Shown here: in pieces, positions 16,473 through 25,575 of the stretch
Numbering within the stretch: the stretch's first letter is position 1
Layout: each line of letters opens with the position of its first letter
From: Chitinivibrionales bacterium
Lineage (GTDB): Bacteria; Fibrobacterota; Chitinivibrionia; Chitinivibrionales; FEN-1185
Assembly: GCA_035516255.1 (NCBI GenBank)
Contig: DATJAL010000010.1
Span: forward strand, 1-54,195
Direction: 5' to 3'
Length of the DNA: 54,195 bases
Notes under the pieces: model-generated
The model's input: the letters and a program-made list of their open reading frames with translations, nothing else
What the model was told of the DNA's origin: nothing
Database searches by the model: none
Made by a program: the position numbers and the translations under genes

Positions 16473-16499
16473 TAAAATCAAAATAAAATTGCCATGTAA

Positions 16500-17399
16500 T
16501 TAAAACTTCTTCTCCTGCTTGAAATCTTCAGACATTCCATACTCTCCCGAGAACGGAATCCACCGGTCCTGGCTGTGGTCGGTGACGGTGGAATCGTAGG
16601 TCTTTTCCACCTTTTTTTCCCAAATCTTCTTGTTGTCCTTCTCGGTCATGGTCTCGAAGTTCTGGCGGACGCATTTGAACCGGTCCACGGCGATCATGAC
16701 GGTGTCCCCCAGGCAGTCCCACGTGCCGTACGACTCGAATGCCCAGTCTTCCTTGAGGTTTTTCGCGCTCTGCCCCTTCTTGGTCTCCACCAGTTTGACT
16801 TTGCCGTCCTTGAAAAAATCAAAGACCTTTTTCTCCACCGCGTTGATTGACTTGTCCGTCTCACTCTTCGTGGGGTTCACGCACACCCATTCGCCGGGAA
16901 GCCGATCCTTGAGCTCCTTTGCACGAGCTTCGTTGAACCGCAACACCGGCAGCAGGTTTAGGGTCTTATTACAATTGTCCTCGATTTGGTAAATAAACGA
17001 CTTCTGCACAAAGGTGTTGATCACGGCCATGGCACTGTCGAGCTTCTTGAGCTGCATGCCCGTGAATTCCGTTTTCGCCTTGTTGAGCACCGCCATTACC
17101 GAATCGGTGTAGGCCTTCATGCGGCCGGAATTTTCCGAATACAGCGCCTCGGCCTGCGCGATGAGTATCCGCGCCGAATCAAGGCACTTCCTGGCCCTGG
17201 TTTTCTCATCCTTCTGTTTGGAATAGCTGGCACCGTACAGGTACTTTACCGCGTCGGAAAGCGAGCTGTCCGGTACACCCTTTGCCTTTAACTCGTTGAC
17301 ACGTGCTTGAGCGTCGTCAATGGCCTGCTGACTGACGCTGCATCCTCCCAGCAGTATAACGCTTAAGGCCAGGGGAACCATGAAAACCAGTTTCTTCAT
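16500..17399 (-). CDS. lipoprotein of unknown function
   Basis: A 299-residue lipoprotein. I chose the ATG at 17399 because AGGAGG lies seven bases before it; an upstream frame adds an unlikely N-terminus. The signal peptide MKKLVFMVPLALSVILLGGC has its lipidated cysteine at residue 20. Residues ~21-150 are strongly helical and resemble DUF4398-type coiled segments that carry repeated SARxLIxxAEALY helices. The C-terminal half (from about 160, GEWVCVNPTKSE) looks like a small beta-barrel of lipocalin type. No enzymatic motif is recognised. Confidence 0.8.
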   Translation of the reverse strand: MKKLVFMVPLALSVILLGGCSVSQQAIDDAQARVNELKAKGVPDSSLSDAVKYLYGASYSKQKDEKTRARKCLDSARILIAQAEALYSENSGRMKAYTDSVMAVLNKAKTEFTGMQLKKLDSAMAVINTFVQKSFIYQIEDNCNKTLNLLPVLRFNEARAKELKDRLPGEWVCVNPTKSETDKSINAVEKKVFDFFKDGKVKLVETKKGQSAKNLKEDWAFESYGTWDCLGDTVMIAVDRFKCVRQNFETMTEKDNKKIWEKKVEKTYDSTVTDHSQDRWIPFSGEYGMSEDFKQEKKF

Positions 17400-17540
17400 A
17401 TTTTTTCCTCCTACAAAAGGGCTGACAATTATACAATGGGCTTTCACGCCTATAGAAATAAGATATGTAGGCTTGGTATGTCAAGAATATTTAGGCGGGG
17501 GATTAATAATTATTGAGTCTTGAAAATAGTTTAAGAAAGG

Positions 17541-17735
17541 CTGGGCGTTCCCCTGCTTCGCAGGGCCGGCCGTCCTTCCGGTCCACCCCTTCGGGTGCTT
17601 CTCCCTCGTCAGGGATTTCCAAGGGTCACAAGGGTCGTCGTCCTTCGGCTCGGGCTGCCACGGCCCCTCTATGCCTTCGGCGAGTGCCGGGCAGCACCGC
17701 GCTCCAGCGCGGCCTCCAGTCCTGCCTGGGCATAA
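17541..17735 (+). repeat. G+C-rich mosaic repeat, copy D (forward)
   Basis: It contains the family core (TCGGCTCGGGCTGCCACGG, then GGGCAGCACCGCGCT and a Gly/Cys-rich end). It also has an upstream module, 17598-17639, that is identical over 42 bases to 44811-44852 in inverted orientation. It fills the gap between the lipoprotein and htrA genes. Confidence 0.8.
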
Positions 17736-17760
17736 GTAAACTGCCATTCCTGTAATTACT

Positions 17761-17786
17761 CCCCTCTCCGATTCGGAGAGGGGCAG
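17761..17786. repeat. CCCCTCTCCGA hairpin
   Basis: Arms CCCCTCTCCGA and TCGGAGAGGGG form an 11-bp hairpin with almost no loop. A GCAGGGGGTGAGG extension follows. This CCCTCTCC/GGAGAGGG module is a common dispersed palindrome in environmental genomes. Confidence 0.6.
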
Positions 17787-17828
17787 GGGGTGAGGTCTCA
17801 ACGAAAAAAAGAAAAACCTTTCCAAATA

Positions 17829-17864
17829 ATAAGAATGCCGCTTTTTTCAAAGCGGCATTCTTAT
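17829..17864 (-). terminator. terminator after the htrA gene
   Basis: Perfect 14-bp arms (17829-17842 with 17851-17864; ATAAGAATGCCGCT and its complement) enclose a T-rich loop. It lies 19 bases beyond the htrA stop codon on the minus strand. It could also act for plus-strand read-through. Confidence 0.75.
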
Positions 17865-17883
17865 CATCCATCAATAATCAATT

Positions 17884-19470
17884 TTATTTCCCCCGCAGGG
17901 TAAATGCCACGAACATCGAGTTCTGGCCCCTGCGGATGAGGAGCAGCACCGAAGTTCCCGGCTTGATCGATTTTGCGACCTTGGTGAACTCCTTTACCGA
18001 CGAAACAGGCTGACGGTTTATTTCCTGCACCACGTCGCCCGGCTGCACGCCCTCGCCCGCGGCCTGCGACGCCTGGTCCACGTCGGTGACCACCACGCCG
18101 GTAACGTCGCTCGCGATGCTGAACTGCTGTCTTGTCTCTTCCGTCAAGTTCGTCACGCTCAGACCGAGCTGAGAACCGGTGTCGGCGCCGCCCTCGGGCT
18201 GCTTTTCGCCGCCCGACGACAGTTTGTTCACCGCGGCCTCGTCGCGCTCGTTAAGCACCACGTTCACGGTGATTTCCTTTCCGCCCCTGAAAACGACGAC
18301 CGGGATTTTCTTGCCGGGCTGGATGCCGGCCACGGTGTTTTTCAGCTCGTTTGAGGTCTCCACCGCTTTCCCGTCCACCGACAGCACCACGTCGCCGCGC
18401 TTGATGCCGGCCCTGTCGGCCGGCTGGCCCTTGAACACGTCGCCGATGAGCACGCCCTTGCGGTTGCCCAGGCCCAGCGCGCTGCGCATCGCGTCATTGA
18501 TGTCCTGGATCTGCACGCCGAGCCAGCCGCGCGTCACCTTGCCGTTGTAAATGATGTCTTCCATGACGCGGCGCGCCATGTTGATGGGGATGGCCATGCC
18601 GATGCCCATGAACCCGCCCGAGGTGGTGTAGATCATGGTGTTGATGCCGATGAGCTCGCCGTCAAGATTGACAAGCGCGCCTCCCGAGTTCCCCGGGTTG
18701 ATGGCGGCGTCGGTTTGGATGTAGTTCTGGTACTGCGTGGGGTTCTTGTCGTCGCGCCTGCCGAGCGCCGACACGATGCCCTGCGTCACGGTCGAGGTGA
18801 GGGCGAACGGGTTGCCCACGGCCATCACCCACTCACCCACGCGCAGCTTGTCCGAGTCGCCGATGTACGCGACCGTAAGGTCCTTCGCCTCGCCCTTGAT
18901 CTTGATCACCGCGACATCGGACAGCGAGTCGACGCCCACGATGGAGGCCTGGAAGGTGCGCTTGTCGGCCGTTCTCACCTCGATCTCGTCCGCGCCGTGC
19001 ACCACGTGGTAATTCGTGAGAATGTATCCGTCCTTCGAAACGATCACGCCGGAGCCGAGCCCCTGCTGGCGCCGGAACTGTTTCTTGGGCTGCTGCTGGG
19101 GCTGCCGCTTCTGGTTACCGTGGCCGCGCGGCACGTTGAAGAACTGGTCAAAGGGGAACCCCGGGTCCTCGTCCCCGAAAAACTGGTAAAAGGGGTTGTT
19201 GTTGAACACCACGGTGTCGATCTGCGTGGGTATCACGCTCACCACCGACGGGATCACCTTGTCCGCGATGTCGGCGAAAATCGTCTTGAACGACTGGAAA
19301 TCGGGCGTGGTCTTTACTTCTGGCTTTTCCTTTGCGCCGAAGGTGATTGAGCCCTTGTCGGGCCGCTTGCCGCTGTCGGCGAACGAGAATTTGCATTCAG
19401 CGACAAAAAGGCTGAACGCAAGAAGAAGAAACATGGTAATGGGAAGCGTGCGTTTGATAAAAGGTGCCAT
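17884..19470 (-). CDS. degP: Do/HtrA-family periplasmic serine protease
   Basis: An envelope quality-control protease of about 528 residues. It has a signal peptide (MAPFIKRTLPITMFLLLAFS). The trypsin-like domain has a visible triad: His in NYHVVHG, Asp in SLSDVAVI and Ser in GNSGGAL. Two PDZ domains follow, starting near GWLGVQIQD and near the QLGLSVTN segment. A Gln-rich insertion (KRQPQQQPKKQ) lies in the LA-loop region. I chose the ATG at 19470, which has AAGGA eight bases upstream. Its neighbours are a lipoprotein gene and guaB. DegP and DegQ cannot be told apart here. Confidence 0.93.
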   Translation of the reverse strand: MAPFIKRTLPITMFLLLAFSLFVAECKFSFADSGKRPDKGSITFGAKEKPEVKTTPDFQSFKTIFADIADKVIPSVVSVIPTQIDTVVFNNNPFYQFFGDEDPGFPFDQFFNVPRGHGNQKRQPQQQPKKQFRRQQGLGSGVIVSKDGYILTNYHVVHGADEIEVRTADKRTFQASIVGVDSLSDVAVIKIKGEAKDLTVAYIGDSDKLRVGEWVMAVGNPFALTSTVTQGIVSALGRRDDKNPTQYQNYIQTDAAINPGNSGGALVNLDGELIGINTMIYTTSGGFMGIGMAIPINMARRVMEDIIYNGKVTRGWLGVQIQDINDAMRSALGLGNRKGVLIGDVFKGQPADRAGIKRGDVVLSVDGKAVETSNELKNTVAGIQPGKKIPVVVFRGGKEITVNVVLNERDEAAVNKLSSGGEKQPEGGADTGSQLGLSVTNLTEETRQQFSIASDVTGVVVTDVDQASQAAGEGVQPGDVVQEINRQPVSSVKEFTKVAKSIKPGTSVLLLIRRGQNSMFVAFTLRGK

Positions 19471-19614
19471 GGGAAACATCCTTTCTTGATGGCAAAAAGG
19501 AGAATTTTTCAGTTTATTTTCGCTCACAATATTTCGATTCTGTTCGGAAAAAATTGTTTGAAAGCTCTGCGCTTTCCCCTTCCTTTTTCAATTGGACTTT
19601 TGTCAAAGGACTAA

Positions 19615-19692
19615 TGTCACTCCCGCGAAAGCGGGAGTCCATCTTCTCTGGTGAAATTTCAACCATGGATTCCCGCTTTCGCGGGAATGACA
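19615..19692. repeat. paired palindromic element (28-base arms), copy 1
   Basis: Arms 19615-19642 and 19665-19692 are inverted copies matching at 26 of 28 positions. Each arm is itself a hairpin (TCCCGCGAAAGCGGGA). The unit begins TGTCA and ends TGACA. A second copy lies at 32938-33006. The 384-base gap 19471-19854 holds no gene besides this element. Confidence 0.85.
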
Positions 19693-19854
19693 CGTGGAGC
19701 GAAGCGGATATATGTACCGATTACCTATAATATTTGTTAACAACGTGCGGTGAATTTTACCAAACTTAAATAGTTAAGGAACCACCGCTTCAAAGTCATA
19801 TCAAGATTGGATTTAACTTTTACGGGAACGGCCCGAGAATCAAACAACTTTATT

Positions 19855-21360
19855 TTACTTTAAAATTTCCTGGTCCATGGTCTTGACATTCGACGTGCCG
19901 CCCTCCACGAACGACTGCTCCGAAACGCGCGTAAGCACCGCGGTCTTCCTGAACTCCGCGAGGGTGAGCGCGCCCGCGTTGCACATGGTGGATTTGAGCT
20001 TTGCGAGGGTGACGCCGAGCACGTCGGCAAGCGAGCCCACCACCGGCACATAGCCGTCAACGCCCTCCTCGAACGAAAATTCCGCCTCGCTCTCGCCGCT
20101 GTAGCGCTGCCAGTTGCGGGCGCGGTTTGAGCCCTCGCCCCAATACGGTTTGTAAAGCCTTCCGCCGATGGACACCTTGGGCGTCGGGCTCTCGTTGGTC
20201 ATGGCGAAATACCTTCCCATCATCACGAAATCGGCGCCCATGGCCAGCGCGATGATGATCTGCGTGTCGTTGGCAAGCCCGCCGTCTGAGCACACCGGGA
20301 CATATATGCCAGTTTCCTTAAAGTAGGCGTCGCGTGCGGCCACAACGTCCATGAGCGCCGACGCCTGGCCCCGCCCGATGCCCTTCTGCTCGCGCGTGAT
20401 GCAGATGGAGCCGCCGCCGATGCCGACCTTGACAAAGTCAACTTTGGCCTCGCGGGCGAGGTAGAGGAAGCCGGCCGCGTCCACCACGTTGCCGCCGCCC
20501 ACCACCACGCGGGTGCCGTAGTTCTTTTGCACCCACAGGGCCGCGTCGCGCTGGAACTCGGTGTAACCGTCCGACGAATCGAAGCAGAGCACGTCGGCGC
20601 CGGCCGCGATGAGCTCCGGCACCCGCTGCTTGAAGTCGTGCGTGTTGACCCCGCATCCCACGGCGAGCCGCTTCTTCTCGTCGAGCATTTCAAAGGGGTT
20701 CTTGATGTGGTCGATGTAGTCCTTTTTAAATACCAGCGACTGGAGGCGTCCCTTTTTGTCAAGCACGGGCAAGCACTCCTTCTTGCACTTGCGGAGTATC
20801 TTGTTCGCCTCGTGGAGCGATATCCCCGCCTCGCCGAACACCACATTTTTCTTCGAGGTCATGAATTTCGACACGGGCGCGTTCAGGTCGTCCTCGAATT
20901 CCCAGAAATCCTTGTCCGTGAGGATGCCGAGGAACTTTCCGTTCTTCGACCCGTCGTCGGTCACCGGCATGGTGGAATGCCCCGTTCGCCTGCTGATGGC
21001 AACGGCCTCCGACAACTTGCTGCCGGGCCTGAGGTTCGAATCGCTCGGCACGAACCCGGCCTTGTGCTGCTTGACGCGCGCGACCATCTCCGCCTGGCTC
21101 TCGATGGACTGCGAGCAGAAGATGAAGGCAAGGCCGCCCTTGCGGGCAAGGCCGATGGCGAGGTCGGCGCCCGACACGGCCTGCATGCTCGCCGACACGA
21201 ACGGCACGTTGAGCATGAAGGGGCTGTTTGAGCCCTTCTTGAATTTGGCGACCGGAGTCTTCAGGTCCACGTTGGCCGGAACGTTTTTGGTGGTGGTGAG
21301 CCCCGGGATGATGAGGAACTCGGAAAAGGTGCGGGAAATTTCGTCAAGGATTTTCGCCAC
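19855..21360 (-). CDS. guaB: IMP dehydrogenase
   Basis: It oxidises IMP to XMP, the committed step of GMP synthesis. The TIM barrel has the [10 protein letters not shown] phosphate site, the catalytic-cysteine loop [28 protein letters not shown] and the flap with the [10 protein letters not shown] arginine. Two CBS domains are inserted at about residues 100-215. The start is either GTG at 21360, five bases after GAGG (preferred), or TTG at 21390. The preferred start gives about 501 residues. The leader holds a terminator-like hairpin (see 21391-21422). Confidence 0.94.
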   Translation of the reverse strand: MAKILDEISRTFSEFLIIPGLTTTKNVPANVDLKTPVAKFKKGSNSPFMLNVPFVSASMQAVSGADLAIGLARKGGLAFIFCSQSIESQAEMVARVKQHKAGFVPSDSNLRPGSKLSEAVAISRRTGHSTMPVTDDGSKNGKFLGILTDKDFWEFEDDLNAPVSKFMTSKKNVVFGEAGISLHEANKILRKCKKECLPVLDKKGRLQSLVFKKDYIDHIKNPFEMLDEKKRLAVGCGVNTHDFKQRVPELIAAGADVLCFDSSDGYTEFQRDAALWVQKNYGTRVVVGGGNVVDAAGFLYLAREAKVDFVKVGIGGGSICITREQKGIGRGQASALMDVVAARDAYFKETGIYVPVCSDGGLANDTQIIIALAMGADFVMMGRYFAMTNESPTPKVSIGGRLYKPYWGEGSNRARNWQRYSGESEAEFSFEEGVDGYVPVVGSLADVLGVTLAKLKSTMCNAGALTLAEFRKTAVLTRVSEQSFVEGGTSNVKTMDQEILK

Positions 21361-21390
21361 GGTGACCTCGCTTTGTTCTTGATAAAACAA

Positions 21391-21422
21391 AAACGCACCT
21401 CCGGCCTGCCGGAAGCGCGTTT
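21391..21422 (-). promoter_or_regulatory. terminator-like hairpin in the guaB leader (candidate attenuator)
   Basis: On the minus strand arms AAACGC...TCCGGC and GCCGGA...GCGTTT make a long G+C-rich stem (21391-21406 with 21408-21422). A TTTTTGTTTT run follows, ending about ten bases before the guaB ribosome binding site. Transcription starting at the candidate promoter 21450-21477 must cross it before reaching guaB. Confidence 0.55.
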
Positions 21423-21449
21423 GAATGTTGGAAGGTATCCATGATTAAA

Positions 21450-21477
21450 AATATATCAAAAAAGGGGTGGGAGGCAA
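21450..21477 (-). promoter_or_regulatory. candidate guaB promoter
   Basis: On the minus strand TTGCCT (21472-21477), a 16-base spacer and TATATT (21450-21455) precede guaB by about 90 bases. The -35 match is only fair, so this is a moderate call. Confidence 0.4.
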
Positions 21478-21523
21478 AATCTGATAAATAGAAAAAAGAT
21501 TTCAAGAAAAATTAAAAAGCTGG

Positions 21524-21542
21524 TAGGGCCTCACCGGCCCTA
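21524..21542 (-). terminator. candidate terminator
   Basis: A 7-bp stem TAGGGCC/GGCCCTA with a five-base loop is followed on the minus strand by CTTTTTAATTTTT. It would end transcription coming from the small frame at 21622-21807 and insulate guaB. Confidence 0.55.
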
Positions 21543-21621
21543 AAACCCGGCAGGGAAAATGCTCATTATAACAACCCCCGAACCCCCTTGGAAAGGGGGA
21601 AATAGATCTTTAACAAAAATT

Positions 21622-21807
21622 CTAATTGTAAAAACCAAATATCCCACCAATAACAGACATGATCCCCAATAACATGCCTAGTCCACCAGCTTGTAATGAA
21701 CCTTTCTTGCCCATTTTCAGCCTGATAAATGATAAGATTTTCGATTTACCGGCAAAATCATAAAGAGCGCTTATAAAGAAAAAAGACGGCAATAAGTAAC
21801 ATGTCAA
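21622..21807 (-). CDS. possible small membrane protein
   Basis: This 61-residue frame lies in an A+T-rich gap. It has a hydrophobic N-terminus, a basic middle (KSKILSFIRLKMGKKGS) and a Gly-rich hydrophobic C-terminus (GGLGMLLGIMSVIGGIFGFY). No clear ribosome binding site is seen and I recognise no family. A terminator-like hairpin lies downstream. It could be a real small protein or a decayed remnant. Confidence 0.3.
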   Translation of the reverse strand: MTCYLLPSFFFISALYDFAGKSKILSFIRLKMGKKGSLQAGGLGMLLGIMSVIGGIFGFYN

Positions 21808-22276
21808 TTGTTTTTTGTAAACACTTCATTTCTTTTCACTCCCGTGAATATTTTACATTAACATTTTGATCTTGCCTTATTTATCATAAATTCCTATACT
21901 GATGAAAATGTTTGCCACGACTGCTAATACAATCAAAATTAAAGAAAAATGATGCCATAAATATTTTTTGCAGAATGCGAAATAACCATTCTCCTAGTCT
22001 CAACAACAACTTTTACCAAGCAATAAAGCAAGGCAAGGAATGGAAAAAAGGCGAGATAGGGATATGCCCGGTCAATCAATGGAATATTGAACAATGCAAA
22101 AACTTATCCAAAGGGATAAATAATTGACAATATACTTATAACAAATATTTTTCGCATGGATTTCTCCATCCACGGATAGTTTCGCATTACCCCCATCATC
22201 TTGAAACTGCTTGCGTCTAATGTTTATAATCTAAATCATTCCCTCCCCGCCATGCCTTCACCTATCTTTTGTAATC
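21808..22276. other. A+T-rich gap without recognisable genes
   Basis: I see no convincing gene. A plus-strand frame at 21912-22127 starts with TTG, is rich in Asn/Lys and has no recognisable domain. The composition is markedly more A+T-rich than the surrounding coding DNA. The last part carries a promoter (22201-22230). Confidence 0.5.
22201..22230 (+). promoter_or_regulatory. sigma-70-type promoter of the methyltransferase gene
   Basis: TTGAAA (22201-22206), an 18-base spacer and a perfect TATAAT (22225-22230) lie 46 bases before the ATG at 22277. Confidence 0.6.
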
Positions 22277-23188
22277 ATGGCCGGCACCTTTTTCATCAAT
22301 CTCCGCAACACACTCTTCAAACCCCAGAAGCTCTGGTATGTCCTTTTGCGCTGGTACAAAACCAATTTTCTCTGGCAGCGCCGTTTCAACAGCCTTCGCG
22401 AGCCGAAAGTCTCGGCGGAAATCATAGACACGCCCGAAACCTATACAAGAATCATTTCCGACCTGGGCGCCGCGGGCATCCCGGTGAAGACGGTGTCCAT
22501 TGACAAAGACGAATACGAACGGTATTGCGCTGCCGCGCGGTATCGGCGGTTCCCGGAATACCTCAAGGGCGGCCGCACCCCGGAATTTCCCAAAAAATCA
22601 CTGGAGCATTTTCTTGCCGCAAAGCTTCTTGGGCTAAATGCCCACGACCGCTACATCGACGTGGCGAACAACAATTCGCCGGTGCCGGAGATGTATTCGG
22701 AGCTGTACGGCTGCACCAGTTACCGGCAGGACCTCGCGTTTGAATCTGCGTTGACGGACCACGTGATCGGCGGCAACGCGGATAACATGCCTGTTGCCAA
22801 TGACTTTGCGAGCGCCATGGCGCTTCACTGCTCCTTCGAACATTTCGAAGGCGGCTCAGATACCGGTTTTATCCGCGAGGCGCAGCGGGTGCTTTCGCCG
22901 GGCGGCAGGGTGGTCATTGTCCCGCTGTACCTTTTCACGCATTACGCCGTTATCACCGACCCGTCGGTGCTGCCGAAGGAAGGCATTTTCTTCGAGCCCG
23001 ACGCTACCCTGCATTGCCTCAAGGGTTATGGGAACCGCCACGGCAGGATTTACGACGTACCGCATTTTGTCAATAGAATCTATCACCACCGCGGACAGAT
23101 GAACATGCAGCTGTTTTATTTTGAAAACACCATGGACATCGATCCTTCCGGCTGCGTCCGGTTTGCGGCGCTCCTGCAAAAGCCGTGA
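22277..23188 (+). CDS. SAM-dependent methyltransferase-like protein
   Basis: 303 residues with a class I methyltransferase layout. Motif I is unusual (YIDVANNNSPVPEMY instead of a glycine-rich ExGxGxG). An acidic NADNMP segment, the LHCSFEHFEG strand-helix typical of Methyltransf_11 proteins, and the REAQRVLSPGGRVVIVPLYL post-motif follow. The N-terminal ~110 residues are helical and basic. The substrate is unknown. It precedes vgrG by 132 bases and may be a separate transcription unit with its own promoter. Confidence 0.7.
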   Translation: MAGTFFINLRNTLFKPQKLWYVLLRWYKTNFLWQRRFNSLREPKVSAEIIDTPETYTRIISDLGAAGIPVKTVSIDKDEYERYCAAARYRRFPEYLKGGRTPEFPKKSLEHFLAAKLLGLNAHDRYIDVANNNSPVPEMYSELYGCTSYRQDLAFESALTDHVIGGNADNMPVANDFASAMALHCSFEHFEGGSDTGFIREAQRVLSPGGRVVIVPLYLFTHYAVITDPSVLPKEGIFFEPDATLHCLKGYGNRHGRIYDVPHFVNRIYHHRGQMNMQLFYFENTMDIDPSGCVRFAALLQKP

Positions 23189-23197
23189 CGTTTGGCC

Positions 23198-23213
23198 TGT
23201 GACACCTGTCACA
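23198..23213 (+). promoter_or_regulatory. perfect CRP/FNR-superfamily operator upstream of vgrG
   Basis: TGTGACACCTGTCACA is an exact TGTGA-N6-TCACA palindrome, the consensus half-sites of the CRP family. A -10-like TATATT lies at 23235-23240. With a start near 23247, the operator centre is at about -41.5, the class II activation position. No good -35 element is present, as expected for an activator-dependent promoter. The vgrG start is 74 bases further on. Confidence 0.65.
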
Positions 23214-23320
23214 AATCCCGCGTTCCCCCTATTATATATTTCTGTAGGCATCCGCCTGCTGTCGAATGCCATTTCCTAAAAGCGGAAATTCTTCCCTGAC
23301 AATTACAAGGAGGCTCCTCC

Positions 23321-25486
23321 ATGCCAGCCAAAAAAGCAAACCAACCGCAATTCTATTTTTTCAGCGGCAGCCTTGCCAAGGAAACCTTTGAGGTCATCAA
23401 TTTTTCCGGCACCGACGCGGTATCATCGGTGTATTCGTTCGGCATCGAGCTCATCTCGCAAAAGGACGATATTTCCGCCGACGACGTCATCAACAAGGCG
23501 GCGACGCTGTATGTATTTCGTGACGGCGAATACTACCCTTATTCGGGCATCGTGTCCGAATTCCGGTTTTTGGGCAGGGGATACGGCCGCGCGAACTACA
23601 GCGTGACCCTGGTGCCGCGGCTGTGGCTCCTTTCCCTCAACATGCAGACCCGCATTTTCCAGAAGAAAAAAGTGAACCAGATCGTCAAGCAGGTGCTCGA
23701 CGACGCGAACCTGTCCGATTCGTACGCGTTTCAGGTTGACGAAGGAAAATATCCCGAACTTGAGTACGTAGTACAATATCAGGAATCAGACCTCGATTTC
23801 ATCTCGAGGCTCATGGAGGCGGCGGGCATCTGGTACTTCTTCAAGGAAAATCCCATTCTTGCCGAAGAGCTCGACGGCTGCGGCGCCGAACAGATGGTGA
23901 TCACCGACAAGGCGTCGTCGTTCGAATTCATTTCCTCCGCGTCCGACCTCCTGTTCAGGTCGGCCTCGGGCATGGCGGAGCAGATTGACACAAGCGACAA
24001 GGAATCGGTGGACGCCATCGAGCTGCACCGCAGGATCATCCCGAAGGAAGTGCTGCTCAAGGATTTCAACTACCGCACGCCGGAAATAGACCTCAAGGGC
24101 CGCAAGCCGGTGAAGTCCGGCGACGCCGGCACGGTGTACCGCTACGGCGGCCATTTCAAGAACACCACCGAGGCTGACCGCTGCGCCGAGATCGAGGCCA
24201 ACCGGCTCGCGTCGCAGAAGGTGCGCATGGAGGGCAACAGCAACTGCCGCGGCATGCGCGCCGGAAAGCGCTTCACCCTGCAGGAGCATTTCCTCGACAG
24301 CCTGAACGGCAAGTACGTGCTCACGCGGGTGGCGCACCGCGGCACCCACACCACCGAAGGCGACGGTACCTACACCTACGCCAACAGCTTCGTCTGCATC
24401 CCGGCGTCGCAGGCCGAACTGTTCCGGCCGCCGCTTGCGACCCCTGTTCCGCGCGTGAGCGGCATCATGACCGCGGCCGTGGAGGCCAACGGATCGAGCT
24501 ACGCGGGCCTTGACGACATGGGCCGGTACAAGGTGCGCATGCCCTTTGACTTGTCAAACGCGAAAAACTATGAAGCGTCGCGCTACCTCCGCCTCGCGCA
24601 GCCGTATGCGGGCTCCAATTACGGCATGCACTTCCCGTCCCACGAGGGCGCAGAGATGGTCTGGGCCTGCATCGACGGCGACCCCAACCGCCCGCTGGGC
24701 CTCTCCATGGTGCCCAACGCCAACACCGTTTCGCCGGTGGTGAGCGCAAACAAGCAGCAGAACATCATCCGCACCGCCGGCGGCAACGAGTTCCTCCTTG
24801 ACGACGACGACGGCAAGCAGATGGCGCGGCTCACCACCAAATCGCAGCACACGCTCGAAATGGACGACGACCAGAAATGCGTTTTTCTCCAGACCAAGGA
24901 CAAAAACAAACTTCTCCTCGATGACAAAAACGAATGCGTTTCGTGGAACGCCAAGGACCACTCCATCACCATGACCTACAAGAGCGGCAGCGAGGGCATC
25001 GTGATCACCACCAAGGAAGGCCACGTGATAAACATCGACGACAAGAACAAGAAATTGACAATCCAGACAAAGGCCGGCAACCTCATGGAAATGGACGACG
25101 ACGGAAAGAAGATCGGCCTCACCGATTCGGCGGGCAAGAACAAGGTGACGCTCGACGGAAACGGCGGCAAGCTGCTGCTCGACTCGCAGGGCGAGATCAC
25201 GATAAGCGCGTCGAAGGACCTCACGATCACTGCGGCCAACATCAAGATGACGTCGCAGGGGAAAATCGAGGAAAAGGCCACTGGCGATTACACCGTCAAG
25301 GCGATGAAGATAAGCCAGAGTGCGGACATGGACGTTGAGGCCAAGGCAGGCATGAACTTCTCGGCGGAGGGCCAGATGAACGCGACGCTCAAGGGCGGCA
25401 TGCAGACCAAGATCGACGGCATGATGACCGAAGTGGGCGGCAGCGCCATGGCAAAGGTAAAAGGCGGGATCGTGATGATCAACTGA
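23321..25486 (+). CDS. vgrG: type VI secretion spike protein VgrG
   Basis: A 721-residue VgrG. Residues ~10-370 are the gp27-like part (FFSGSLAKETFEVINFSG ... LVPRLWLLSLNMQTRIFQ ... YQESDLDFISRLMEAAGIWYF). Residues ~385-470 are the gp5 OB-fold (LDDMGRYKVRMPFD, RLAQPYAGSNYGMHFP). Residues ~480-720 are the repeated DDDDGKQ / LDDKN beta-helix needle ending in GGSAMAKVKGGIVMIN. It trimerises at the tip of the injection tube and carries effectors. AAGGAGG lies seven bases before the start. A PAAR gene lies 1.6 kb downstream. No sheath, tube or ATPase genes are in the window. Confidence 0.94.
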   Translation: MPAKKANQPQFYFFSGSLAKETFEVINFSGTDAVSSVYSFGIELISQKDDISADDVINKAATLYVFRDGEYYPYSGIVSEFRFLGRGYGRANYSVTLVPRLWLLSLNMQTRIFQKKKVNQIVKQVLDDANLSDSYAFQVDEGKYPELEYVVQYQESDLDFISRLMEAAGIWYFFKENPILAEELDGCGAEQMVITDKASSFEFISSASDLLFRSASGMAEQIDTSDKESVDAIELHRRIIPKEVLLKDFNYRTPEIDLKGRKPVKSGDAGTVYRYGGHFKNTTEADRCAEIEANRLASQKVRMEGNSNCRGMRAGKRFTLQEHFLDSLNGKYVLTRVAHRGTHTTEGDGTYTYANSFVCIPASQAELFRPPLATPVPRVSGIMTAAVEANGSSYAGLDDMGRYKVRMPFDLSNAKNYEASRYLRLAQPYAGSNYGMHFPSHEGAEMVWACIDGDPNRPLGLSMVPNANTVSPVVSANKQQNIIRTAGGNEFLLDDDDGKQMARLTTKSQHTLEMDDDQKCVFLQTKDKNKLLLDDKNECVSWNAKDHSITMTYKSGSEGIVITTKEGHVINIDDKNKKLTIQTKAGNLMEMDDDGKKIGLTDSAGKNKVTLDGNGGKLLLDSQGEITISASKDLTITAANIKMTSQGKIEEKATGDYTVKAMKISQSADMDVEAKAGMNFSAEGQMNATLKGGMQTKIDGMMTEVGGSAMAKVKGGIVMIN

Positions 25487-25575
25487 ACGGATTGCCGGTC
25501 TTTCGTGCATTCGGGCAGTGGAATATGGCATTTTATGAATGACCCAACCCATAAAAACCAAACAAAGGATCACTT

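Noticed and set aside
21912-22127. Plus-strand frame of 71 codons starting with TTG
   Set aside because: It has no ribosome binding site, an A+T-driven composition and no recognisable domain.
24554-25573. Minus-strand open frame of 339 codons opposite vgrG
   Set aside because: Shadow of vgrG. Its His/Val/Leu-rich composition follows from the G+C-rich codon pattern of the real gene.
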